A stretch of 64,000 nucleotides of DNA from Notamacropus eugenii (lineage: Eukaryota; Chordata; Mammalia; Diprotodontia; Macropodidae). This document shows, in pieces, positions 11,341 through 22,129 of the stretch; position 1 is the first letter of the stretch; every line of letters begins with the position of its first letter. A program made the position numbers and the translations under genes. The stretch covers positions 266,315,008 through 266,379,007 of the forward strand of contig NC_092872.1 of NCBI RefSeq assembly GCF_028372415.1. Reading direction: 5' to 3'. The notes under the pieces were generated by a model that had not been told where the DNA came from, made no database searches, and saw only the letters and a program-made list of their open reading frames with translations.

Positions 11341-11677
11341 TTAAAAAGTGCAAGTGTTACACATGGCTTTGTACATTGAAGTTGAAAGGGGTTTTACATT
11401 TTCCATTAAAATGACTTTACCAGATATTGGCTTGCCGTCAGTTTCTCCAGTATGTGCACTGGATGGTGGTGATGGGAAAGATTTTCTGGAGACTGTGCAA
11501 TGTTTTTCATTTTCATGCTTTTGTCTTCTCTGGTTTTCTTGTGAAACTTCAATCTTGGAAATAGATTCATTGCCTACTTGTGTAAGACTACATGATGAAG
11601 AATGTGGTTCATTTTGGCGTCTTGGTTCTGTTTATCTATATTCTGTGGAACAACTTTAATTGGCAGGGGATTCACTT
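11341..11677 (-). pseudogene. Unidentified coding-like block: decayed terminal exon or retrocopy
   Basis: On the - strand a frame stays open for 96 codons (11631 down to 11344). It has no early methionine and ends with TAA at 11341-11343. AATAAA follows only four bases further on (11333-11338) and then a short A run, which is the layout of a transcript 3' end. The predicted peptide is hydrophilic and rich in Ser, Lys, Glu, Gln and Asn, unlike the Cys/Phe-rich translation of the opposite strand. The same frame continues upstream to a possible acceptor (AG at 11678-11679) but is broken by two TAA codons, so as it stands the gene is dead or the frame is coincidental. I do not recognise the protein. 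It faces the JMJD1C 3' end tail to tail. No gene is known to me here in human. Confidence 0.35.
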
Positions 11678-12244
11678 CTAAATTACCAAAACTTTGATAT
11701 GTGAGAAAATAAATTAAAAGAGAATTTTAAAATATTTGATTAGTGTTTTAATTTCTCTCAAGACAACCAATTATCAGAAAAGGAAAAAATCAGCAGCCCA
11801 AGACTATTGCTGGGCTGCCCCATGTTCACAGGTGACTCCTGGACTAGCTCACTAGTTTGTGGAATTCTTTCTGGTGGTACCAAGAAGGGCTCTCCTGGTA
11901 CCAATGGAAACAGCCTCTCCCTTCACCTCCAGAAGGCTACCCACATAAAAACCTGGAACAAGCAAGCAAGTTCTGACTCCCAACTCTGCCTCAGCATAGT
12001 TTCACCACTTCAATCCAAATGAGCTGTCCTATCACGAAAGCTGCCTTCTGGCAGGGTAAGGGTTGGGTGGTGCCTGGCTCTCACCCACTGCTTGACTAGA
12101 TGAGCCTTTCCTCCTCCCCTGGGCTCTGCTTTCTGGCTCATTGCTGCCCTGCCATCTATCTGACCCCAGCATTTCACCACATTCCTGCAGTCTTCTCCTT
12201 GGTTCTTCTAGTTTATCCTGTTTTTCATAATGATGATCATCCTC

Positions 12245-12245
<1 letters not shown>

Positions 12246-12293
<48 letters not shown>
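12246..12293. repeat. (TA)24 microsatellite
   Basis: An uninterrupted run of 24 TA units (48 bp) between JMJD1C and the provirus. It is probably polymorphic. It creates spurious Tyr-Ile open frames on both strands. Confidence 0.97.
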
Positions 12294-12294
<1 letters not shown>

Positions 12295-12539
12295 CATAGC
12301 ATTTTGTTTTCCAGTGGTTTTGCACCTGTTAATTTGACCCTGACCTACCTATCAGTATATGTGGCAGTTGTCGCCCCAAAATACGGTAAGTTGCAGACAG
12401 CCAACCAATTTGGATGTAAATACTCTTTCTATCTACCCCCTCCCCACATTTGTAAGCACGCTGTAGACATCCCTTCACATAGGTCCCATTACCTACAGTC
12501 ACCTTGGGTCACCTTGACTCCTGCCTCAGTTCATAGGCA

Positions 12540-12690
12540 TAGTGGAACAAGTTTGAACCTGGGTTCAGATTCTGACTCTGCCATCTACTAGTCATGTATC
12601 TTCAGGCAACTAATTTGGGCTTTCATGTTTTCTCATTTATAAAATGAAGAAATTGGACTGGAAAGTTTTTAAGGCCCAACCCCTAACTGT
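12540..12690 (+). mobile_element. MIR/THER-type SINE
   Basis: It has 'gtttgaacctgggttcagat', 'tctcatttataaaatgaaga' and 'attggactggaaagt' in the family order. Confidence 0.65.
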
Positions 12691-13039
12691 AGAGGAGCAA
12701 TCATTGGAGGACATCTTAAAGCCAACCAGCCTCCTGCATGCCAGCTTCCCTTCAGAGAAAGTCAAGGGAAGAGGAGAGATGCTTGACTAGGAACAGAACT
12801 AGGAACAGTGTTGAGAAGTCTCCTTAACCTTAATCATTATGGTATTAACTTGCTTTAAAAATATCTCCTCCCCCTCCACTTCACCACTCTCTTAAGGCAG
12901 CAAAGGTATTTTTCTTTTTCTGAGTTGGTGTCTCATAAAGAATGAGCTTTCAAACTTAGGAGCAGTGAGGGTCCTTTCAGGATCCATCAAGCCATCTCCA
13001 ATGTATAGTGTGTGTATTTAGTTTATACACAATTATTGA

Positions 13040-13160
13040 CAAGTTGGCTCCCTCATCAGACTTGGGCTTCTTGAAGGCACCATTTTTGCCTTTGTATCCC
13101 CAGTACTCAGCATAGTTCCTGGCACGTAGTAAGTGCTTAATAAATGCCTGTTTACTTGAC
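13040..13160 (+). mobile_element. L2-type LINE tail
   Basis: The blocks 'tttgtatccccagtactcag', 'gttcctggcacgtagtaagt' and 'gcttaataaatgcctgttta' are the typical L2 tail. It ends about 50 bp before the provirus. Confidence 0.7.
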
Positions 13161-13206
13161 ATGACCCTGGAAGTTAATCATTTGCCTGGAGGAAAGGACT
13201 TCCTGG

Positions 13207-13702
13207 TGTGTGGGGGATTTTTGATCCCCTTGTAATAATCAGTCAGAGACTTGTCTTAGGAAAGGCAAAAAGGAATTTATTGCTTTCTCATGACAAAGGG
13301 TACCTTCCCACCTTCGTCACCCTAATAATAGCACCAGCCAGGGAGTACAAATACACAGAGCTCAAAGCAAGTTTACATAGTCCCTAAATGCAGAACCCCA
13401 ACATCCACTGGCTCTTCCCATTGGCTGGGCCTCAGAGCTCACAGTCTAAACACAGGAATTCTTCCCCAAGAACAAAAAGGCTCAAAATGGAACTATGTGC
13501 TCAGCAAAAAAAAAGAAGGGAAGCAGAGGGGAGGTGTAGGGCATAGACAAGGGGCTAAGGGGGAGTCATGCACAGTACAAGATATGTTACAAAGCATGTT
13601 TCTCTACAAGGTTAGCTAGCTGCAGATGTTCAAGGGAGTGTGTTTTAATAATACAAGAAAACTCTTTGAGGAGGCTTTACTTCTGAGAGATCATCTCTCA
13701 CA
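13207..13702 (-). repeat. 3' LTR of the provirus (left copy)
   Basis: A 496-bp LTR. Read on the - strand it starts TGTGAGAGATGATC and ends in CACACA (right end at 13702, left end at 13207). It carries a CCAAT-type box (complement of 'cccattggctggg') and AATAAA at 13276-13281. It pairs with the copy at 18363-18859. Confidence 0.9.
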
Positions 13703-13719
13703 ATCCCTCTTATTTCTTA
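13703..13719 (-). promoter_or_regulatory. Polypurine tract of the provirus (degenerate)
   Basis: On the - strand the bases just upstream of the 3' LTR read AAGAAATAAGAGGGATT. This is purine-rich with a few pyrimidines, at the place where plus-strand priming occurs in retroviruses. Confidence 0.6.
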
Positions 13720-13739
13720 AAATTTGAAGAGTCCCCACA

Positions 13740-13940
13740 TCATGCATAGCAACAGAAATGGCTAAGGCCTACAGGCCAGAGACAAAGGAAAATACCTGCA
13801 GCAAAGCAAAGAAAAGGTATAGCAGCTAACAACAATAAACCCACAACAGCCTTTTCTGCCATGAATGGATCAGTCCCTTCACTCAGGTATGAGGCTGATT
13901 GATGCATTGACAAATTACAAGGAGGGGCAGTCTCCTTCAT
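13740..13940 (-). pseudogene. Hydrophobic ORF remnant, possible env membrane segment
   Basis: A 66-codon - strand frame ends about 37 bp before the 3' LTR, where the end of env would lie. Residues about 31-55 form one hydrophobic, Leu/Ala/Phe-rich segment, followed by a short tail with a Cys pair. An in-frame TGA lies two codons upstream of its Met. The position and the single membrane span suggest the end of an envelope gene, but there is no family-specific motif, so this is only a suggestion. The frame is clearly broken and incomplete. Confidence 0.3.
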
Positions 13941-16900
13941 GAGATTTCACTAAGGAGTCAGTGACAGGCCCCAGTACTCACATAAATATACTAACCAATC
14001 ATTGTTAACACAGTACATATCACCTCATAAAATACTTCCAACTTCTGGTCATGTGATGCTTCTTCAAGCTGTCTTCAGCACAGCATCTCAGCATCCTCTT
14101 TGTCTTCTTGTAAAAATCCAAATGTCCACTCTCCTACAAAACTGACCTTAATACAATTTGAGATGACCATTCATAAGCTTTATACACTTATCACTCTTAC
14201 AAAGTCAAAATTGGAACTTTGGCCAATTGTCATGTTTAAGAAATTCACATTAACCAACTGAGACAAAATAATAACTGTATGCTAACCGCGCGAGCCCTTG
14301 ACCTGATAGTCTCCACACTATTACTAAGAATTAAAGGACCCTAACTTATTGCTGTTGGTCTAAAATTCTAAGCCTAATAGCTTAATTTGTTTTTTGGACT
14401 TAACCTCAGATGTTCCCCTACCAACAATCTATTATTTAATAGATCTCGTGTTTTGCTTATGAAATTTTTGATTATAGGAAATTGCCACTGAGTAGGGACA
14501 TTTCAGGGAAACAACTTCTCCCTAACTTCAGATCAAGTTCAGGCAGGAGTAGACTGTCAGCTGGCATCCAGCCAGGCTTAAAGTCTGCCAGGTGTCAGTG
14601 GGGAAATTGAGTCCAGAGAATACTACTTCAGCCTAGGCTGAACAGCTGCTCTCCCAACCTTCCCATGAGGTCACCCCTTTGCAGTTCATACCAGCATCTC
14701 ACAGGCTTACTGGCATCATGGATCAATGGCTCAGGCAATCTCTCTTGCTATGCACACCTGGAGTTAGACTCAGAAAAAAGTCAGTTAATAATCCCATAAA
14801 ATCTTAAAATAGCAAACTCTAATAATCAGTTTCAGATATGACTATAATTTCACACTAGCTAAGGAACATCTTTTGAGGCAAGTCTTAAGTAGCTTATATG
14901 CCTTTCTATACATGTTCTAGATCCTGATTAAATGACAACCAAAATCAAATTTACCATTAAAGCCATAAGTTATTGCCGTAAATTTACATCTGTTTCCCAA
15001 GCTTCTCTATACCTTTCTAACCCTGCTCAGTCTAAAAGAATGAGCTACACATGTGATAAGTTCAAGCAGTAACTTGAACTTATATTCATGAAATTAATTC
15101 AAATCAAAACAACCATTTAATTTTTCCATTAATGGCAAATATTACCAGAGGTTACCTGCCTCTAAGAAACTTGAAGATGTCTCTGATTTAGTCTCAGTAG
15201 TTAATTCAGTCAATTGTTTTAATACCAATTGTTTTTATATCATTCTGTAATAGGTAAATTCCAAGTTGGGAACTTTGTCCCTTACTCCAAAGGAGTTTTA
15301 GTCCCATTTGTCTAAAAGGGCCCTGAAAAATCCTCACGTTGAAAGCTCCTTGGATTTCTCTACTTGATCTGGCTCTCTAGAGGCCCATAAACTTTTACGC
15401 AATTAATTGAAAACAACAAAATTCCACTACTTGCGTTGTGCTTACATCTTAAACTGTCTGCTTTGTTTATAGAAACATGCCATGAAGATGAAAAGCATGA
15501 ACCTAATTAGATACCATTTCCACTTCATGACCAGACTCAGAAATAATCAAGTGAGAAAACACTTCTTTCCTAAAGGAATACAAAGAGGAAACTGACCCAG
15601 AAGGATCCTATCCCAGCTGAGGACAGGACTGTCCCCTGAGACAAATTTCTGCCTGTAACAAGTCACATTCTTCTCTGAGTAGTAGGACACAACAAGTAAT
15701 GGTCCCAGAGGCTTTTCATTAGATAGCAGGATTCACTAATCAAAAATTTTACCGGGACTCATATCTTAAATCTTAAATTTGCCCTAAAAATCAATCACTA
15801 GAGATTTTTTTTTATCACCAAAACAAATTCCTTGTTTAGAAGCTCCATATACACACAATTTACACTTGACTTAAGTGATTACAACTCTTAACAAAGCCAG
15901 GCACTATGGCATTTGGGTGATGATTTTAGACTCTTCAAGGGCTGGCACCCCTGCTTCCTTCGACAATAGGAAAGAGTTAACATCTCTTCTCTGAGCCTCA
16001 CCAGTTCGTGTTAGATCTTAAGAAGTCCTGTAATGACTGGACTTCAAAAGGAAAGGGGGATGGGGCCAGGAGGCTTTTTGTCTTAAAATGATCACAGAGC
16101 TTCCTAGGGCCATAAAATTCCTGGTCTCCCTTATCTTATCCCTTATCTTTCAACCCCCATAAAACCTGAAGTTATTATAACAAATTAGCTTACAAATATA
16201 AATTTGATAGGTAGGCCTTTCAAAAATCATACAAAAGATTTTACAAAACATTTCTTCACACAACAGATATTTTCCTATCTTAAGAACATTTTACAATTTA
16301 TTGCGTCACCCTCTTGAACCTAATTGACAAAAATTACAAGAAAAGACCTAAAACCAAGGTCTTTGTACATTCACCCATAAGCTTCCTTTTACAAACATTG
16401 TAAATGCTTGATTCATAGCAAAAACAATTTTAGTTAAAACTTCCTTCTTAATAGCAGAAATAAATTTTTTTAACATACTTAATACATTCTTAAGTGGAAC
16501 AGGCTTGAAAATCACACCCATGTAAAAAAATGTATATGTATTTTTTTTTAAAGATTCTCATTTTCTCAATAGGAATTCTGCAACACAGAAACTCATACAG
16601 AATAACAGCTTTTTAAAAACCAATTCATCATTAATTTAACAATGCAATTTCTAATGTAACATTTAGATTTGCTTAAAAATTTAAACTAAGTTTTACTTAA
16701 AGCAGTAATTCATCTCCTTACCACCATGTGGGCATACTCTATCGCCTGCTCAGATACAGTCCTCTCAAATTTGATGGAGCTATTAACTATCAAATCAAGT
16801 TACATGATTTTTCTGTCTTCTTATTTATAACCAAATATAAGTTTCAAATTATCAAATTTCTATAACACCCCTTTAAAATCCCAATCTATATATATAACAA

Positions 16901-18340
16901 AATCCAAATCTGAAAATTGTGTAACCATTGTATTAATGTTGCATCTAACATATGCCCATCCTTGCGTCAAGGGCTTTACAGCCATAAATGACAAATAACA
17001 ATAACTTTTTCTGCTGAATCCTGATAGGAAGAGCATTCTCAGATGCTGCTTTGTATTCCTTCAGGACAGATTTTAACTTGAATCGTATCAACTCTGTATT
17101 TATAATCACTAATGATAAGCATTTTAGCCCTTTTTTAAAAATTAAATATTTTTGCTACTTAAAAGAAAAATCTATTTATAACTTCCCATAATCTTTGTAC
17201 TATACCTCCTTAAAGAGCTGAAATGCCAGCTCCCCTCCCCACCCCGCTTTGAGGCCCATCAAACAAGCTCTCAGATCAGGGGGAAGTAACCTTCCCCTTG
17301 TGCACATGGTCTGAGTACATGGACAGAGCTAATGCTTGTAAAAGAAATCACCGAAATTCTAAAATGAATTTGCAATTTGAAAACCATTGTCTGGTATCAG
17401 ATATGTTTACTTATTTAAATATAAAGTACAGATTTTAGCTTTGAGATCTCATTCAATCAAAACTCCACTTTTCACAGACTCAGTATTTTACTCTGCTAAT
17501 TTCCATTACAAAAGAGATCCTCCTTTAGGTGAGATAGGGAATGGTCTGTCACGCCCTACCTTCCCAGTTTCTACCAAAAAAGGCTGTGAATCAGATTAAA
17601 GAGCCTGCCTTTCAAGGACAGTCCAGTTCAGCCTTTCTGCTCTTGCTGGCTGGCTAGCTAAATTTACAACCTTAAAAAGCGTCAGATAAAACAGAGATAC
17701 AGACTTTCATTCACACAGACAAAACATTTAAAAAAACATTGCACAGTAAACATATAGGTTTAAATTTTTGGTGAACTCAGGCCTTGGAGGATCCATACTT
17801 TGGCCAGAAGACATTTCCTCTGAGCTCAGTGCCTGCCCAAACTAAACAACAATACTTAATCATTTTTTTCTTATCTTTTCCCTGATACTTTTGTCTTTCA
17901 GGATTTGGGGAGGACTATTGTCTGAAGTTTTGGAGGGAGACTTTTTTTTAGCTTTCCCCATGGCTCACTCGCCTAGGGAAGTGGGTGGAGACTCACAGTT
18001 CTTGTTCCCTGAGGCTCAGAGGGAGACTCACTGGTCTTGTGTTCAACCCTAAGTCTATGGTCACCCTGGAAACTTGCCAATCTTGCCCTCTTAAAAGGAT
18101 TCTCGGGTCTGTGTGCACAAACTCATGTGACCTTGATTCAGTCCCTTTTCCTCTATGGTATCTTTGCTAGCCCAGTCAGGAGCTCTGTTTTATTTTCGGT
18201 TTTCCCTTTCAAGATCGTCTCACTGCGGGTCCATTCCTTAAAAGTCAAAGGGAACTCCCAAACCACTCCAGGACAGCTGGCAAATGGTGGCAGGCGCATG
18301 TCCTAGATCTGACTGGGAGATCCCTCTGCAAATAGGGAGA
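13941..18340 (-). mobile_element. Proviral internal region, no recognisable gag or pol
   Basis: This 4.4 kb of AT-rich sequence lies between the env-like remnant and the primer binding site. I looked on the - strand for conserved reverse transcriptase and protease motifs by eye and saw none. No - strand frame reaches 60 codons. The short + strand frames at 17387-17599 and 17985-18306 are on the wrong strand. The part nearest the primer binding site (about 17880-18340) is less AT-rich and would be the 5' leader. Later insertions inside this block cannot be excluded. Confidence 0.6.
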
Positions 18341-18358
18341 GTCCCGGACGAGCCCCCA
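18341..18358 (-). promoter_or_regulatory. Retroviral primer binding site, tRNA-Pro type
   Basis: The - strand reads TGGGGGCTCGTCCGGGAC. It is complementary to the 3' end of mammalian tRNA-Pro, including the CCA, at 17 of 18 positions, and is the primer site used by many gammaretroviruses. It lies four bases from the 5' LTR end. This is the firmest evidence for class and orientation. Confidence 0.93.
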
Positions 18359-18362
18359 AAAC

Positions 18363-18859
18363 TGTATGGGGTATTTTTGATTCCCTTCTAATAATCAGTG
18401 AGAGACTTGTCCTAGGAAAGGCAAAAAGGAGTTTATTGCTTTCTCATGAGAAAGGTTACCTCCCCCACTTTGTCTTCCTAAAAGTGCTGGCCAGGGAGTA
18501 CAAATACACACAGCTCAAAGCAAGTTCCTAGCGGGGAACCCCCACTCATCCACTGGCTCCTTCTCCCATTGGCTGGGCCTCAGAGCTCACAGTCTAAATG
18601 CAGGAACTTCTCCCCAAGAACAAAGGACAAAAAGGTGCGAAATAGGGAACTGTTTGCTCAGCAAAAACAAGGAAAGCGGGGAGGGTGTAGGGCATACACA
18701 AGGTTGGGAGGAAGAGGGAGTCAGGTACAGTACAAGATATATTACAAAGCGTGCTTCTCTATAAGGTTAGCTAGCTGCAGATGTTCAAGGGAATGTGTTT
18801 TAATAGTACAGGAAACAACTCTTTGAAGAGGCTTCACTTCTGAGTGATCATCTCTCACA
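18363..18859 (-). repeat. 5' LTR of the provirus (right copy)
   Basis: A 497-bp LTR, the partner of 13207-13702. Shared landmarks include the 'gcaaaaaggagtttattgct' stretch containing the - strand AATAAA (18432-18437), the CCAAT-type box near 18568-18572 and the 'gttagctagctgcagatgtt' block. As the LTR starting TGTGAGAG on the - strand, it would have held the promoter. Confidence 0.9.
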
Positions 18860-19775
18860 CAGGGCAGTGTAGTTTCTGGGGTGTTCTGGAACCCAGCCTT
18901 CCAGAGAGAAAAGGTACTTCCTTGAACAAAACTGTCCTCTTGAAGAAGAGTCTAAGCACATGTCCCTGGAATAAATATGAAAAAGTTCAGAGGAACAAGA
19001 AATCTGGATTTGCTCCTACCAGGAGTTGGTAGTTTAATGCAAATCTGGTAAAAGGGTTGTTTCTGAAGCAGTGCTGAATCTAAGTTCTTACAGTGCTCTA
19101 CCCCAGGGAGCCCTGGCCAGTTCTTTGTGGAGAAAGTAGAACCCCCAAAAATCTCAGGATTTGAGTGCATTGTATGAGCTATTTGTATCCTATAAGTCAT
19201 ATGTGGTTTCTGCATTTTCTCCAAAGGGTGACATGAAGGCCATTCTAAACCTCATCTGATTATTACGTTAAGTGCTTGTATAGGATTGGGGCCCTCATCA
19301 GATTGACAAGAGCTATATTTGGAAGTCCCTGAGGAAATTTGCCCCTGAGTGGGTTACATTTAACCCTAATGGATTCTCCTTGGAACAGAGGAGACAAGAC
19401 AATCAATTCTTTATCCCCCAAGCTGACAGTGGCTTTCCTCTCTTCCTTCTGTATTACAATCCTCTGTGCACATAGGTTTGTGTATTTAGAGCTGAGAGGG
19501 ACCATAGTCAGTGTTGGTAGGTACTGTGAGTATGTTACTTCCAAAGTCTTTTCCTCTTGTATGGGGAAGCCCAGAGAGCAGGGACCAATTCCCATCTGAT
19601 TTTATATTTTTCCACATCTAGGGTTCATGGGCCCAGTTATGACTCAGCTGCCTGCCAGCTTCATACCACATGTGCTAAGTGAGCCCAGCCGCTAGGAGCA
19701 CAAGCCCACCAAGGAGTTAACACCACCTACTCTGTGTGACTTTGAGCTTTGGGGAAGGATCTCTGGAAGGCTCTT
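18860..19775. other. Intergenic, nothing recognised
   Basis: Unique-looking sequence between the provirus and the next LTR. Opposed frames of 110 codons (-, 19263-19595) and 86 codons (+, 19339-19599) overlap each other, and neither resembles a known protein. Confidence 0.5.
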
Positions 19776-20124
19776 TGAAAGAAGAGGGGTGGGGACTGAG
19801 ATCCCTTATCAGATTTCCCCTTTGAGCAATGATTCTAGCCAGCTCCTGGTTAGAACCTGCTGGGGCCTCTGATCCTGATGCTGCTGCTCCCCCATTGGTC
19901 CTGAACACTGGGTGTGTTGCCATTTATCTCAGGCCAAAGGATGGAGCTGACCAAACTATGACTGGTAGCTATTATTTCAGCCCCTCCCCAGCCTATTCTA
20001 TAATGTGGTCTGGCCTTGGTTAGGGATTGGTCTCCCCTGGTGAATAAACCACATACGTACATGTGAATCTACTCTGCAGGCTTTTCTCCCACTCAGGAGC
20101 AAGTTCTTCTTCTGCAGTTAAGCA
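19776..20124 (+). mobile_element. Probable solo LTR, gammaretrovirus-like
   Basis: A 349-bp block starts TGAAAG, the start of many gammaretroviral LTRs, and ends GCA. It is flanked by TCTT on both sides (19772-19775 and 20125-20128), a 4-bp duplication of the expected size. Inside, in the right order for the + strand, are an inverted CCAAT box ('cccattggtcc', about 19892), a TATAAT (19999-20004) and AATAAA (20043-20048). I chose the ends by seeking TG...CA with matching flanks, so a chance match is possible. It differs from the LTRs at 13207 and 18363. Confidence 0.5.
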
Positions 20125-20379
20125 TCTTTGAGTGGGGGAAGGAGTGAATAAAACCTATAAAGTGCTTAATGATCCTCAGAGGGAAGGCCCAATAGACTCA
20201 TTCTTGGAGCCCAGTTTGGGGTTGGTGGGAAGGTGTAGATTTCCTTGTCCATTATCCCTTTTCCACTGGCAAATAGGGAGAAAACTTAGCACCATCAGTG
20301 AACTGAGGGAGAGCTGCCAGGAAGGCTACACAATTAGCTCATTAGTAAAAGATCCTAGGACTGGGGGCTGGAAGGTCCC

Positions 20380-20530
20380 TTAGAAGTGGGAACCAAGTCC
20401 CCCATTTTACAGATTATGAAGCTGAAGCACAGAGTAAAGTGGGAACTTGCCTACAGTCTTTCAAGATTTAAAAGTGAATGAGGCAGGCAGGCCATAAACC
20501 CAGGTATTCTGACTCCTAGTCCCATAATGC
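20380..20530 (-). mobile_element. MIR-type SINE, antisense
   Basis: The + strand shows the complement of the MIR core: 'ccccattttacagattatga', 'ctgaagcacagagtaaagtg' and 'acccaggtattctgactcct'. Confidence 0.65.
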
Positions 20531-20559
20531 CCTCCTCCTAACACTGTCATCTCAATTCC

Positions 20560-21380
20560 CTAAGACACCAGCTTCATTTCCTAACTGATCAGCTTCCCCA
20601 AGTTGGCGGCCTTTTCTCCATGGGCCCTTGTCAGAGTTCAGGGGCTGCTTGCTATCATGGTTCCAGGATTTTCCTACGATTATCCATCTGGATCTTTTCA
20701 TAAAGCACTGGTTGACTTTCAAACGAAGGGAGAAAAAAAATTGTTGGCAGGCTTTCGTTCCTTGGCTGCAGACAAAGTGTTTTTCCCCTCTTGGCCAGGG
20801 AAGTTTTCACAGCTGACTTCAGCTGCTCTCAATTGGTCCTCTGTAAAAGCGCCAAGAGCCAGTGTTTCAACCAGGGTGGCCAGCTGCAGCTCTCCTATGC
20901 AGGCCTCCCTGGCCTGCCTCTGTTTCTCCTGGTGTCTGCCCTCTAAACTGAGACTCACTGAGCCTTGTGGCCAACAGAGGACAGGCCCAAGACAAAGTGG
21001 GCCCTGTAGCTGGGGGCAGGACATGGACTCTGTTGTAACTGGGGGTGCTGTTTGCCCCTGAGGACACATGACAGATATCTGAAGGCTGGCTTTGTTGTTT
21101 GTCTGTCCTTTCTTAGACCTCTCCTCCAGTCCCCTGTGACCTCATACAAGCATACTTATCACCTAGGTCATCCTACCCTGGTGAGGAGCTTGTAGATGAG
21201 GGGAGAATTGGAATAACTGGGTCAGTGAACACTGAGATCTGGCAGAGAGCCAGCTCAGCTGAGCAATGGCTGCTCTGAAAAAAAAACAGAATCAAAAGCT
21301 TGAAAATGGAAGGGACAGTGTGGTTGCCATAGGGAGACAAGGTGAGTAGTTGAGGTTATAAAGGCATTAGGGCAACAGGC
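20560..21380. other. GC-richer unique intergenic stretch
   Basis: No repeat is recognised. It carries overlapping open frames on both strands (152 codons + at 20603-21061, 116 codons - at 20719-21069), as expected for GC-rich DNA with few stop codons. Neither has a recognisable domain or splice context. A conserved regulatory element is possible but not shown. Confidence 0.45.
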
Positions 21381-21399
21381 AAATGGAGACCCTCAGTGG

Positions 21400-21585
21400 A
21401 AGTAACCCCAGAAAAAACCACCAGGTTCTTGTCCAGTCCAAAGACCCGGGTTCCATTCCTGGTTCAGTAACTCTCTGCCTATGTGACCTTGGGCACCTGG
21501 GCCTCATGTCCTTCATCTACAGTGTGAGGGGCTCTCTGGCCAGGGAGATGACCAATCCTTCAGGCTTTAAATCTATAATCCTGTA
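21400..21585 (+). mobile_element. MIR/THER-type SINE
   Basis: The blocks 'cgggttccattcctggttca', 'tatgtgaccttgggcacctg' and the end 'aggctttaaatctataatcc' follow the family order. Confidence 0.65.
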
Positions 21586-21689
21586 ACCATCCTTATGCTT
21601 GGGTTTGGTGGTGAGAAAGGCCACAGGTCAGTGGCAGTGCCTCTACCGGGGAGAGAACTGAGCAGATCATCAAATTCCCCCTCTTCTTT

Positions 21690-21810
21690 ATTGTACAGGT
21701 AAGGAAACTGAGGCTCTAACAGGGCAAGACAACCCAAGTAGAAAGTAGCAGAAACAAGGATGTGAACTCAGGTCTCTTGCCTATGAATCTGGTGCATTGG
21801 CCATGATACC
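21690..21810 (-). mobile_element. MIR-type SINE, antisense
   Basis: 'acaggtaaggaaactgaggc' followed by 'gatgtgaactcaggtctctt' is the complement of the MIR core. A separate MIR-like tail ('caaagcattttgcaaatctc' then TTATT units) follows at about 21950-22012 on the + strand. Confidence 0.6.
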
Positions 21811-22129
21811 AGGTAACCTTATGTCTTTGCCATAAAGATGAGACCTCCTAGGACACAAATGTGTGTTGGTCTGAGATGGACTTGGAAACCAGTGTGCAAT
21901 AAACTGCTGTAATCCGTGCATTCAGTCAGGCTCCAAGGAGCTCATGTGGACAAAGCATTTTGCAAATCTCAAGGTGCCATAGAAATGTTGTTGTTATTAT
22001 CTGTTATTATTAGGCTGTACCCACTATATGCCAGCCATTCCGAAATACAGGGATCTGGTCATACTGTGAATGTTGTTTTCTCTGGCAGAAAATCTCTAAG
22101 GATGACATGAGAGATGATGTCAGGGGATT

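Larger units (their letters stand above)
13207..18859 (-). mobile_element. Two-LTR endogenous retrovirus, gammaretrovirus-like (ERV1), degraded
   Basis: Two LTRs of about 496-497 bp in direct orientation (13207-13702 and 18363-18859) flank 4660 bp of internal sequence. The - strand reading direction is shown by AATAAA in both LTRs on that strand, a tRNA-Pro-type primer binding site beside the right LTR and a purine-rich tract beside the left LTR. Short flanking repeats CTGG (13203-13206) and CAGG (18860-18863) fit a 4-bp duplication with one change, the size usual for gammaretroviruses. In the first 98 aligned LTR bases I count about 9 differences, so the insertion is old. The interior is AT-rich, and only one - strand frame of 60 or more codons survives, next to the 3' LTR. 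It may be a non-autonomous or heavily decayed element. Confidence 0.9.

Noticed and set aside
12032..12325. Tyr-Ile repeat ORFs on both strands
   Set aside because: Produced by the (TA)24 microsatellite.
18341..18358. A tRNA-Pro gene
   Set aside because: Only 18 bases match tRNA-Pro. It is the proviral primer binding site, and there is no cloverleaf around it.
13207..18859. Tandem or segmental duplication instead of a provirus
   Set aside because: The direct repeats alone could be that, but the primer binding site, purine tract, LTR-type ends and polyadenylation signals together are specific to a retrovirus.
20603..21069. Opposed 152- and 116-codon ORFs
   Set aside because: They overlap on opposite strands in GC-richer DNA, with no domain and no splice signals matched to either.
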